Positions 33,088 through 40,126 of a DNA stretch of 64,000 bases are shown here, piece after piece. Position numbers and translations under genes: made by a program. The notes below the pieces were generated by a model. It ran no database searches. It was not told the origin of the DNA and saw only the letters and a list, made by a program, of their open reading frames with translations. Numbering within the stretch: the stretch's first letter is position 1; each line of letters opens with the position of its first letter. Source of the stretch: Filimonas zeae (GTDB lineage Bacteria > Bacteroidota > Bacteroidia > Chitinophagales > Chitinophagaceae); assembly GCF_014641615.1 (NCBI RefSeq), contig NZ_BMIB01000003.1, positions 372,001 through 436,000 of the forward strand, read 5' to 3'.

Positions 33088-33909
33088 ATGCTTACGCTTC
33101 TTATTTTAACAGATTTTACCGATGCCGCATTTCATGCCGCTAAATATGCCTGTAGTTTGTCGCGAAACCTTCCTGTTAAAAGAATTATTCTGTTTCATGC
33201 CTACCAGGCTATGGCGCCTGTGCTGGTAACTACAGAGCCCGGTATATCCAGCGAAGAGCTGGATAGAGAGTATACAGATATGCTGCTGGAACTGGCCAAC
33301 CGGCTGGAAGGGGAGGCGCATGCAGATACGGCTATTGACCTGCAGGTTGAAAATGCCCGTATGCAGGATGTGCTGAATGAACTTTGTGTAAAGGAAAACA
33401 TTGATCTGGTGGTAATGGGTATTGGCGCAAAACGCCAGCAAACCGAAGGCAGCAGCAATGCCGTTTCCATACCCGAAAAAGTATCCTGCCCGGTACTGGT
33501 AGTACCGGAAACAGCAGTTATACAACCTGTTAAGCATACCGTGTTTGCTACCGACCTGCGCGAGCTGAACGATGCTTCTTATAATGAACTGCATAAGTGG
33601 TTTAGTATGCTGGGCGGAAAGCTGGATGTTTTAAACATCGATCAGCAGGAAAAGGAATTTGGGCCTGAATCGTACGTGGAAATTAAAGAACTCCATTTCA
33701 GGCTGGAGCAGTTTAATCCGGAATACCATTACAATAATGGGGCAGAGGAAGGTAAATCTATCATCCGTTTTGCACACCAGCGTGGCGCTTCGCTGATAGT
33801 TAGCCTGCCCCGGCACCGCAGTTTCTGGGGCGATCTTTTTCACCAGAGCATTAGCCGGGAAATTACGTACCGCTCAGATATTCCACTGTTGTTTGTACAC
33901 GATTTGTAA
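33088..33909 (+). CDS. two-domain universal stress protein (UspA family)
   Basis: 273 residues with two Usp folds. The N-terminal domain begins LTLLILTDFTDAAFHAAKYA and has VKENIDLVVMGIGAK followed by VSCPVLVVPE. The usual ATP-binding pattern G-2x-G-9x-G(S/T) is only partly present, so nucleotide binding is uncertain. The C-terminal domain (HTVFATDLRELNDASYNELH; RGASLIVSLPRHR; SDIPLLFVHDL) is more diverged. Tandem Usp proteins are typical stress or persistence factors in Bacteroidota. A GroES-like gene follows after 35 bp, so the pair is probably an operon. Confidence 0.85.
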   Translation: MLTLLILTDFTDAAFHAAKYACSLSRNLPVKRIILFHAYQAMAPVLVTTEPGISSEELDREYTDMLLELANRLEGEAHADTAIDLQVENARMQDVLNELCVKENIDLVVMGIGAKRQQTEGSSNAVSIPEKVSCPVLVVPETAVIQPVKHTVFATDLRELNDASYNELHKWFSMLGGKLDVLNIDQQEKEFGPESYVEIKELHFRLEQFNPEYHYNNGAEEGKSIIRFAHQRGASLIVSLPRHRSFWGDLFHQSISREITYRSDIPLLFVHDL

Positions 33910-33944
33910 GGTTTCCGTTACTTTGTGCCCCAATTTTTACGGGT

Positions 33945-34316
33945 ATGATGCTTACAACGGATAACAAGTTTAAAAAGCTGATTGTTATAGGCGACCGGTT
34001 ACTTATACGGCCCTCTAAACAAAATGAGCGTACCGACAGTGGTTTATATCTGCCACCCGGTGTACAGGAAAAAGAAAAGGTGCAGCAGGGATATGTAATT
34101 AAAGCCGGACCCGGTTACGCCATTCCTGTACCTGTAGAAGATGAATCGTGGAAAGGGGCAGACGAACAGGTAAAATACATACCGCTACAGGCGCGTGAAG
34201 GCGATCTGGCTATTTTTCTGTTAAGTGGCGCTACGGAAATAGTGTATGAAGGCGATAAATATTATATCGTTCCGCAGAATGCTATATTAATGCTGGAGCG
34301 GGAAGAAGATATCTGA
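33945..34316 (+). CDS. GroES-like co-chaperonin paralogue
   Basis: 123 residues, longer than the usual 95-100 of GroES. The Cpn10 fold is visible: IVIGDRLLIRPSKQNERTDS, SGLYLPPGVQEKEKVQQGYV with the mobile-loop region, VIKAGPG, and EGDKYYIVPQNAILMLERE at the end. An insertion (YAIPVPVEDESWKGADEQVK) separates the two halves. No groEL is adjacent, so this is likely a specialised paralogue beside a stress protein rather than the housekeeping co-chaperonin. Confidence 0.8.
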   Translation: MMLTTDNKFKKLIVIGDRLLIRPSKQNERTDSGLYLPPGVQEKEKVQQGYVIKAGPGYAIPVPVEDESWKGADEQVKYIPLQAREGDLAIFLLSGATEIVYEGDKYYIVPQNAILMLEREEDI

Positions 34317-34325
34317 TGCTAATAA

Positions 34326-34355
34326 AAAATCCCCCGCTTTGCAGCAGGGGATTTT
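34326..34355. terminator. bidirectional terminator
   Basis: AAAATCCCC ... GGGGATTTT (9-bp arms, with an inner GCT/AGC pair) between the convergent GroES-like gene and the small membrane protein gene. Confidence 0.7.
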
Positions 34356-34379
34356 AGTTTGCTGTTTATTGCAATATTA

Positions 34380-34565
34380 TTACCTGAACCACTTGCTTAA
34401 CAGCTTCTTCATCAGCAAACCTACAATCACACTCACCACACCGCCAACGGCGGCCATTAAGGCTGATTTTAAAAGGTCGGTACTGCTAAAGCTGGTTGCT
34501 ACTGTACAGATAATGCCACCGGTAATACCTGCATGGGCTCCAAAGCTGGGAATGTGCTGGCTCAT
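34380..34565 (-). CDS. small membrane protein of DUF5675 cassette
   Basis: 61 residues from the ATG at 34565; a TTG two codons earlier overlaps the upstream stop. It probably contains two membrane segments (HAGITGGIICTVATSF; ALMAAVGGVVSVIVGLLMKK) and ends in a basic KKLLSKWFR. The size and topology are holin-like, which is inference. It is the last gene of a tightly packed leftward cassette of four. Confidence 0.55.
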   Translation of the reverse strand: MSQHIPSFGAHAGITGGIICTVATSFSSTDLLKSALMAAVGGVVSVIVGLLMKKLLSKWFR

Positions 34566-34567
34566 AC

Positions 34568-34816
34568 TCAATCTTTGTTTTTAGTGTTATCGTTTGTGGT
34601 GGTAATGGTAAGCTGGCTTATGGCCCCGGTTATGCTACCCGCCAGGGTAAGGTAACTGGCTATGGTGCCTGCCACTGCCGGTAAGTCTGCCGCATTGGCC
34701 ATAATAGCGCCACCCGTAGCGGCCAGTACCAGGCCTATGTTGCGCAGCTTTTTAAAAAAGGGTGGAGTAGGGGCCTGTGCCCTTTGTACAATGCTGATTA
34801 ATTTATTGGAGTTCAT
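34568..34816 (-). CDS. small membrane protein of DUF5675 cassette
   Basis: 82 residues with a basic N terminus (RAQAPTPPFFKKLRN), one or two hydrophobic helices (IGLVLAATGGAIMANAADLP; IASYLTLAGSITGAISQL) and a polar Thr/Asn tail. It overlaps the DUF5675 gene by 14 bases and lies two bases ahead of the following gene, so the genes are translated together. No family is recognised; a membrane role next to the DUF5675 protein is inferred. Confidence 0.55.
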   Translation of the reverse strand: MNSNKLISIVQRAQAPTPPFFKKLRNIGLVLAATGGAIMANAADLPAVAGTIASYLTLAGSITGAISQLTITTTNDNTKNKD

Positions 34817-35210
34817 TTTTTACAATTTTAATGGTTACAGAATGTTTTTGTTGTAACGCGGCGTATACCAGCTGTAGCAGTGGCCGGAATGCCAGGCGGC
34901 TTTTATCTCCACAGCCGGGTCCGGTAAGCTTGCTTACAGGGGCAATGCAGCCTTGCAGTTCACGTATGGCGTTGTTGGCCGTGTGTATCAGAATTAAACT
35001 TCTGTTGGGAACGTTTTTCAATAACAAACATTCGCCATGGTTGGGGCTAAGCCTTTTTACCAGCGGATACTCACCCTCGGGTATACAGGATACCCGGGGT
35101 TCGTTATCGCGCCATGGAAGTTCAATTGTATAACACACCAGTTGGTTATTCAGCATCAGCAGGCCATTGGTGCCGGTGCTGTAGTAGGTGCGGTGCAGTA
35201 TTAGTTCCAT
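34803..35210 (-). CDS. DUF5675-family protein
   Basis: 135 residues matching the DUF5675 pattern: MELILHRTYYSTGTNGLLML at the start, CYTIELPWRDNEPRVSCIPE, GEYPLVKRLSPNHGECLLLK, then SLILIHTANNAIRELQGCIA and CGDKSRLAF. DUF5675 occurs in phages and bacteria; its function is not settled, though the conserved His, Cys and Ser residues suggest an enzyme acting at the cell wall. The cassette (unknown 206-aa protein, DUF5675, two small membrane proteins) resembles a lysis or secretion module. Confidence 0.75.
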   Translation of the reverse strand: MELILHRTYYSTGTNGLLMLNNQLVCYTIELPWRDNEPRVSCIPEGEYPLVKRLSPNHGECLLLKNVPNRSLILIHTANNAIRELQGCIAPVSKLTGPGCGDKSRLAFRPLLQLVYAALQQKHSVTIKIVKNELQ

Positions 35211-35221
35211 GGTATTTTGTT

Positions 35222-35842
35222 TTAGCCACCAAATGCAATGGTTTCAATAGCACTCATTTGCCCTATGTCCTCTTTTCCATCAAAGTACCTGCCTGCATAT
35301 TCGCGCATTTCGGGCTGGTGAGGTACTTGTAAAGGGCGGGTATCAATAAAGGGAGAACTTTTATCGTTACCCAGTTTTTCCCAGCCATTAGTACCCTTAA
35401 GCCGCGAGTATATGGTAATGCTTTTCATCAGCTGCAGATTAAAGCCTACTTCTACACGTCCTGGAAAAGATCTGAGTGAGAGAAGCGGTTTCAGATCTTT
35501 AGGGTTTATGATGGTTACAGAACCTACTATGCCCATAGCGCTACCCAGCGACTCTGTGTAGTTTTTGTGCTTTTTCATAAAACCGGCAAATCTGGCAATT
35601 ACCTGCACATCGGTTTTCCGGCTCTCGTTTTTTCTGGCAACTGCCTCTTCCAGTTCGCGTTTTTTGGTTTCTACCGTTTCCACTGCCACTTTGTAATTGG
35701 TGGCGGCTGTTTGCAGCTCCGTTACTTCTGCTGCTGTTAAGCCTAACTGGGGGCCAATAACGGGGGCTGTTTCGTTTACGGTTCCTGCCCATACACTGGC
35801 TTGTGCATCAATGGATGGAACAAAATATGAATATGCTTTCAT
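35222..35842 (-). CDS. hypothetical protein, first gene of DUF5675 cassette
   Basis: 206 residues, soluble. A helical N-terminal half with a coiled-coil-like stretch (VTELQTAATNYKVAVETVET, then KKRELEEAVARKNE) is followed by a compact beta-type C-terminal domain (SLRSFPGRVEVGFNLQLMKS; ITIYSRLKGTNGWEKLG; MREYAGRYFDGKED). The second half looks like a fibronectin-type fold as seen in structural phage or cell-surface proteins, which is a guess. It is 11 bp upstream of the DUF5675 gene and heads the operon. Confidence 0.55.
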   Translation of the reverse strand: MKAYSYFVPSIDAQASVWAGTVNETAPVIGPQLGLTAAEVTELQTAATNYKVAVETVETKKRELEEAVARKNESRKTDVQVIARFAGFMKKHKNYTESLGSAMGIVGSVTIINPKDLKPLLSLRSFPGRVEVGFNLQLMKSITIYSRLKGTNGWEKLGNDKSSPFIDTRPLQVPHQPEMREYAGRYFDGKEDIGQMSAIETIAFGG

Positions 35843-36305
35843 GACTTATTATTTAATAAAAATGTTTAATAAAAGCGGTAACCTAAAATCCCTTCATAAG
35901 CCTTGCCTGCTTTGCTGCGCAGTAACCGGTTAAACAGGTAAAGCTTATTTAAGGGCGAACGGCCGTTCCTTTTTGTTTGCCGCTGTTGACAATGTAAAAT
36001 TGGTGATGCGCCAAATGTTTACAAAAAGGGAAGTTGCCGGCAAACGGGCTCAAATGCAGTGCTGGTAAGGGAAATAAAAAATAAATTTGCTGTTTGTTTA
36101 TGCCGGAAAAAACCTGCTGATATATGTATTTTATTGGCTGTTAGTATTTTGCAAGGGTGGCTGATAGGCCGGCAGTTCCCCTCCACTTCCCTTTTTTTTC
36201 TGAAAGTATTACTGGCAAAGGGTTACAGAGGGCTGAAAATGAAAATACATGATTGTATTGTAGAAAAAGTGTATGTGTTTTTGCCGGTTTTTGGGCTGAG
36301 ATAGG
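35843..36305. other. intergenic region upstream of the DUF5675 cassette
   Basis: About 460 bp without a convincing gene. It contains a 12-bp palindrome GAACGGCCGTTC (35957-35968) and must hold the leftward promoter of the DUF5675 cassette, although no clear reverse TAnnTTTG is seen. It leads directly into the 21-bp repeat array. Confidence 0.4.
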
Positions 36306-36640
36306 GAAACCAGGTATTATGGGGATGAATTTTATAGAAGCCAGATTCAGTTTTATAGCTATGGGGATGAAATTTACATATGTAAAACTGGCCGCCACAG
36401 CTATCTGGGCCATCGCTATAGCTATAAATTTCATCGCTATAGCTGTAGCGATGAGTTTTACATATGTAACAGGGCCGCTACATGTGTAGCGATCATCGCC
36501 ACAGCTATAAAATTCATCCCCATAGCTGTAGGGATGAATTTTATAGCTGTGAATATTGCCGCCACATATGTAAATATCATTCCTATATATGCAAAATCCA
36601 TCGCCATAAATATGACGATGGATTTATTTTATAACCAGTG
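36306..36640. repeat. array of about 15 palindromic units with 21-bp period
   Basis: Consecutive 21-base units start at 36306, 36327, 36348, 36369, 36390, 36411, 36432, 36453, 36474 (20 bases), 36494, 36515, 36536, 36557, 36578 and 36599, fading out at 36620. Each is three 7-base modules: a left module (CATCGCC, GAATTTT or GGCCGCC type), a core (ATAGCTR or ACATATG type, usually palindromic with the next base) and a right module (TAGCGAT, TAAAATT or TCTGGGC type). Core centres lie 21 bases apart at every step but one. Most units are near-palindromes, and both strands look alike. There are no unique spacers, so it is not a CRISPR array. Confidence 0.85.
36500..36551. repeat. perfect 21-bp inverted repeat within the array
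   Basis: The arm at 36500-36520 (CACAGCTATAA followed by AATTCATCCC) is the exact reverse complement of 36531-36551, around a 10-base centre CATAGCTGTA. It would form a strong cruciform or RNA hairpin. Confidence 0.9.
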
Positions 36641-36663
36641 TAATTAGTATTGTACTTTATTAT

Positions 36664-36686
36664 TACCGCTTTTTGCAACAGCGGTA
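36664..36686. other. hairpin at the 3' end of the 416-aa gene
   Basis: TACCGCT / nine-base loop / AGCGGTA, immediately beyond the stop of the leftward gene. No T-run follows on the minus strand, so termination may be weak and transcripts could enter the array. Confidence 0.5.
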
Positions 36687-36688
36687 TT

Positions 36689-37939
36689 TTATTTCCTTTT
36701 GGCTTTTGCGGCGTGTGCAGGCTTTGTTTTAGGTTTAGATTTTATGGGCCGTATACCTTTTTCGGGCATTTTAAATACATGATTAATGCACCGGGCAAAA
36801 TAATCAGCCAGTTCATCCTTTGTTTGCCAGGGTATTTCATCGCCCTTAATCATGGTTACAAGCGATTGAAAAGACGGCACCGGTGCATTTTTAGTGGAAA
36901 TAAAGTTAACCAGTACGCGAATAATGGGGCGTACCATTTTTGATTTGTAAAAGCCCATTTCTGCTGATACTTTGGTGTGCCAGCATAGAAAAGCAAGGTC
37001 ATGCGCCAGTTCAAGACGTTCTTTTTCGTCCATTTCTTCATCTGCCAGTTGTACATATTCCTTTTGTTCCTGCAACCAGTTTGTTAACCATACTGCTACA
37101 TGCTGCTCTTCTGTGTTATAGCCTTCCTGTAATTTGGTTTGTTTGCATAACCATAGTGCTTCGCGGTGCTGGGCATGCCAGCTATCTAAAAAGTTTTGTT
37201 TGCTGCGCGCATCACCATAAACCTCCAGCGTGTTTTTACCCATACCGCCCAGGTATTGCAAAAAGGCCGGGCAATTGGTATTCATGCAAAGGGCAATATT
37301 GTATAGCTGCTCATAAGTGCCTTTGGTCTGGTGCCATAGTTTAACACGGCCCAGTAACTGAAAGGCATACATAACACGGTGAAAGGTATTGTTGCCTTTT
37401 CCGGGATGTTTAATTACTTCCCATACGGGGTGTAAAAGCGCTTTTAACAGCCCGTTGTTATTATGCGCTTTTAATAAAGTCTGGTACCCGCTTCTCATAA
37501 CCGGTATATTTTTATGTACAATAATGTCTGGCATTTTACTGCCAGCCGGGTACAAGTGTTTAAAATGCGTATCCAGATAATCGTATACCTGAATAAAAGC
37601 GTTTAGTATAGGCTGGTAATCGGCCTTTAGTTCGGGGTGCTTTTTAATATAGTTCCATACTATATCCAGCAGGGCATTAACGGCGCACCAGCTTTTTTGC
37701 AGGCTATGTTTAACGGAAGTATCTGCTTCGGAATATGAAAATGTAAGCAGTTCAATGGTAAAGCTATTACAGTGGGCTTCAATGTCTGTTACCCATGCTT
37801 CAAACTGGCCGGTGCTTTTAAGGTTGGGTACTTTTTCTGGTGGTAGCTGGTAGCTTAACATTAAAAACAGGTTGGGCAGGGCATTAGAGCGTTCTGCATA
37901 CGGTGGTTGAGCTGAGTGAGGCAGCGTGTCAATTTTCAT
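36689..37939 (-). CDS. hypothetical 416-aa protein
   Basis: 416 residues, soluble, helical and rich in His, Trp and Cys, with a Lys/Pro/Ala-rich basic tail (IRPIKSKPKTKPAHAAKAKR). I do not recognise the family. Segments such as KADYQPILNAFIQVYDYLDT and LTNWLQEQKEYVQLADEEMD suggest stacked helices as in HEAT or TPR-like scaffolds. It stands alone in the accessory region, with the 21-bp array directly behind it. The basic tail could bind nucleic acid, which is inference. Confidence 0.6.
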   Translation of the reverse strand: MKIDTLPHSAQPPYAERSNALPNLFLMLSYQLPPEKVPNLKSTGQFEAWVTDIEAHCNSFTIELLTFSYSEADTSVKHSLQKSWCAVNALLDIVWNYIKKHPELKADYQPILNAFIQVYDYLDTHFKHLYPAGSKMPDIIVHKNIPVMRSGYQTLLKAHNNNGLLKALLHPVWEVIKHPGKGNNTFHRVMYAFQLLGRVKLWHQTKGTYEQLYNIALCMNTNCPAFLQYLGGMGKNTLEVYGDARSKQNFLDSWHAQHREALWLCKQTKLQEGYNTEEQHVAVWLTNWLQEQKEYVQLADEEMDEKERLELAHDLAFLCWHTKVSAEMGFYKSKMVRPIIRVLVNFISTKNAPVPSFQSLVTMIKGDEIPWQTKDELADYFARCINHVFKMPEKGIRPIKSKPKTKPAHAAKAKRK

Positions 37940-38422
37940 AGCACTTCTTTTTATGGTAGGGATTAATGATTAATAAGATTTGGTATCTGCCGTATTACTA
38001 CGGTAGCGTGGCAGCATTTAATCTGGGTTCATAGTGCGTTTTTTATAAAGTATTGTTTTATAGAATAGCGGAAACCTGATCTTATCTAAAGTAGTGCCCT
38101 GGGGAATTGGCACTACTAATTTATATTGCCATATGTAAAAGAATAGTTAAAGAATGGTTTTGTTATTTACATATACGTTGTTCCGGCTTGTTCATTTTGT
38201 TCAGGGTGGTTTTGCAATTCGGTTCTGCCTTATTTTCGTTTAGGGTTAATACGGTGGATGTTTATCTATTGTGATTTTTTTAATTTAATAAAGCCTGATT
38301 GTAACCAGGCTTTCCGTTTTATGGGTTTTATTGCAAGGGTGTGCCGGGCAGTATTTACTGTCTGGCATTTTATTTTGTACGCTTGTTCATTTTATTCAGT
38401 GTGTATTTAAATGAGTTCTGCA
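37940..38422. other. 483-bp stretch with decayed duplicated sequence
   Basis: No intact gene. It contains a hairpin AAAGCCTG...CAGGCTTT (about 38291-38315) and two diverged copies of a segment beginning CTTGTTCATTTT (about 38188 and 38382). The stretch GTGTGCCGGGCAGTATTTAC near 38340 resembles GTGTCGGGCGGTGTTTAC inside the broken paralogue near 38540. These look like worn remains of further copies of the tandem family to the right. Confidence 0.45.
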
Positions 38423-38683
38423 TTACTTTAGCGTTATAGCATGCTGGCATATATCTATCTGTTGGCTGCTGAAATTAGCTAAGGCCCAGGGTGAACGGGC
38501 TTTGTTGCTAGTGTTACTGATATATGTATAGAGTGTCGGGCGGTGTTTACTTTCTGGCAGTTTATATGTTAGCAGTGCCTTATAGCTATTGCAATTTAAT
38601 TCGGATATCACGTCCATATATTTATACAGCACATTTTCAAATCTTGCCTCTGTGTGCGTTTCTGCAATAAAAGCTACCTTCAT
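38423..38683 (-). pseudogene. broken fifth copy of the tandem immunity-like family
   Basis: The first 28 residues (MKVAFIAETHTEARFENVLY, then KYMDVISE) match the intact copies closely (MKVVFIAELDAEARFETVLY, RYMDVMSE). After that the sequence diverges completely and lacks the CPVCRP, MDHK and FFTGFRQIIPFLEKRK motifs. It has therefore lost its conserved core. It is the downstream-most copy and lies 81 bp after the last intact one. Confidence 0.65.
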
Positions 38684-38706
38684 TATTTAAGCATTGCTAC
38701 CATATT

Positions 38707-38740
38707 GAAAATGCCGTCCCTAAACTGAGACGGCATTTTC
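38707..38740. terminator. 12-bp hairpin between tandem copies
   Basis: GAAAATGCCGTC ... GACGGCATTTTC with a 10-base loop, between the last intact copy and the broken one. Related sequence (AAAAATGCCGTC) recurs at about 39171 after another copy. Confidence 0.6.
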
Positions 38741-38763
38741 AAATCAATAAAGAAAAATAAAGG

Positions 38764-39147
38764 TCAGATATATTCGCTCAGAAAAGCTTCCATATCCCTT
38801 TCAAATGCGGCAACATCGAAGTTCTTATACTTTCGCTTTTCCAGGAAAGGAATAATCTGGCGAAATCCTGTGAAAAAGTCTGCTTCCCGCCCAACAGTAT
38901 CTGCAGACACCCAATACTCGAAATTGTACATAATGTCACAATAGAAGATTTTATTCTTGTGATCCATTCTTACGCGTTGTTTCAATTGCAGGTAACTGGG
39001 GCGGCATACAGGGCAAAGACATATCTTGGGAATACCTTCACCGTAATTTTTGTCTGAAAAGTATTCCGACATAACGTCCATATATCTGTATAATACTGTC
39101 TCAAACCTTGCTTCTGCGTCCAGTTCTGCAATAAATACTACTTTCAT
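38764..39147 (-). CDS. tandem immunity-like protein, copy 4
   Basis: 127 residues from the ATG at 39147; the longer frame opening at 39282 runs into the intergenic hairpin region. It starts with MKVVFIAE and carries CLCPVCRP (a CxxC pair that could bind zinc), RVRMDHK, YCDIMYN, and a conserved FFTGFRQIIPFLEKRK helix. It is almost identical in its second half to copy 2, although copy 3 lies between them. Small tandem paralogues behind a toxin fragment suggest an immunity array. No known family is named with confidence. Confidence 0.7.
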   Translation of the reverse strand: MKVVFIAELDAEARFETVLYRYMDVMSEYFSDKNYGEGIPKICLCPVCRPSYLQLKQRVRMDHKNKIFYCDIMYNFEYWVSADTVGREADFFTGFRQIIPFLEKRKYKNFDVAAFERDMEAFLSEYI

Positions 39148-39229
39148 ACTTAAAGATAATCTGCAATAGTAAAAAATGCCGTCGCAGTAAAGAGCCCACA
39201 GTTTGAAGTCATTAAAGAAAAATTGATCG

Positions 39230-39607
39230 TCAGATATATTCACTAAGGAAAGCTTCAAGGTCAGCTTTGAAGGCCTCAACATTGAAATCCTTGATCTTTC
39301 TCTTTTCCAGAAAGGGGATTATCTGCCTGAATCCGGTGAAAAAATCTATTTCCTGACTAACAACATCTGCTTTAAGCCAATAGTTGTAATTATACATTAT
39401 ATCACAATCGAAAACCTTCTCCTTATGATCCATTCTTACACGTTGTTTCAATTGCACTGGACGACATACAGGACAAAAGGAGATCCAAATAATTCCTTCA
39501 CCGTAATTCCTTGATGCAAAATACTCTTTGATAGCATCGTCATATCGAAGAAGAACTGATTTAAATCCGGTATCGGTACTGTATTCGCCCGTAATACTGA
39601 TCTTCAT
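39230..39607 (-). CDS. tandem immunity-like protein, copy 3
   Basis: 125 residues, the most diverged intact copy: MKISITGEYSTDTGFKSVLL at the start, SFCPVCRP instead of CLCPVCRP, two residues missing after it, and SQEIDFFTGFRQIIPFLEKR. The core motifs MDHK, CDIMYNYNYW and the C-terminal LSEYI are kept. Retention of the Cys pair and the long helix implies selection on the fold. Divergence at the N terminus is what one expects when copies adapt to different toxin variants. Confidence 0.7.
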   Translation of the reverse strand: MKISITGEYSTDTGFKSVLLRYDDAIKEYFASRNYGEGIIWISFCPVCRPVQLKQRVRMDHKEKVFDCDIMYNYNYWLKADVVSQEIDFFTGFRQIIPFLEKRKIKDFNVEAFKADLEAFLSEYI

Positions 39608-39659
39608 TATTATGGAATTTTATCATATCGGTATCCATGCATGCTTTAATTGCAATTAA

Positions 39660-40043
39660 CTAGATATATTCGCTCAGAAAAGCTTCCATATCCATTTTAA
39701 ACGCTGCAACGTCAAAGTCCTTGTACTTCCGCTTTTCCAGGAAAGGAATAATCTGCCGAAATCCTGTGAAAAAATCTGCTTCACGTCCGACAGTATCGGC
39801 GGATACCCAATACTCAAAATTGTACATAATGTCACAATAGAAAATTTTGTCCTTGTGATCCATTCTTACGCGCTGTTTCAATTGTAGGTAACTGGGTCGG
39901 CATACCGGGCATAGGCACATCTTGGGTATTCCTTCCCCGTAATATTTGTCGGAAAAGAAATCGGAAATTACGACCGTATACCTGTCAAAGACAGTATCAA
40001 ATCTTGCTTCTGAGTCCAACTCTGCGATAAAAACAACTTTCAT
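39660..40043 (-). CDS. tandem immunity-like protein, copy 2
   Basis: 127 residues from the ATG at 40043; an upstream Met at 40067 is inside the spacer. The second half is nearly identical to copy 4 (CLCPVCRPSYLQLKQRVRMD; VGREADFFTGFRQIIPFLEK), while the first half differs at several places (FDTVFDRYTVVISDFFSDKY). This pattern points to duplication or gene conversion between non-adjacent copies. Distances between the start codons of successive copies are about 467, 436, 460 and 464 bp. Confidence 0.7.
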   Translation of the reverse strand: MKVVFIAELDSEARFDTVFDRYTVVISDFFSDKYYGEGIPKMCLCPVCRPSYLQLKQRVRMDHKDKIFYCDIMYNFEYWVSADTVGREADFFTGFRQIIPFLEKRKYKDFDVAAFKMDMEAFLSEYI

Positions 40044-40070
40044 TGACTTAACATTTCGCAATAGCAATTA

Positions 40071-40103
40071 GTAATGCCATCTCACCGTTTGAGATGGCAT
40101 TAC
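40071..40103. terminator. 14-bp perfect hairpin between copies 1 and 2
   Basis: GTAATGCCATCTCA / CCGTT / TGAGATGGCATTAC, in the spacer behind copy 1. No clear T-run follows on the minus strand. Confidence 0.6.
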
Positions 40104-40126
40104 TAAAATACTTTGGTACATAAAAA

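Noticed and set aside
35957..35968. GAACGGCCGTTC palindrome as a regulatory site
   Set aside because: A single 12-bp palindrome without a nearby promoter element; noted but not claimed.
36253..36489. 78-codon rightward ORF over the repeat array
   Set aside because: It stays open because the array has a 21-base period; no start context, promoter or homology supports it as a gene.
36306..36640. CRISPR array
   Set aside because: There are no unique spacers; units are contiguous and built from shared modules, and no cas gene is near.
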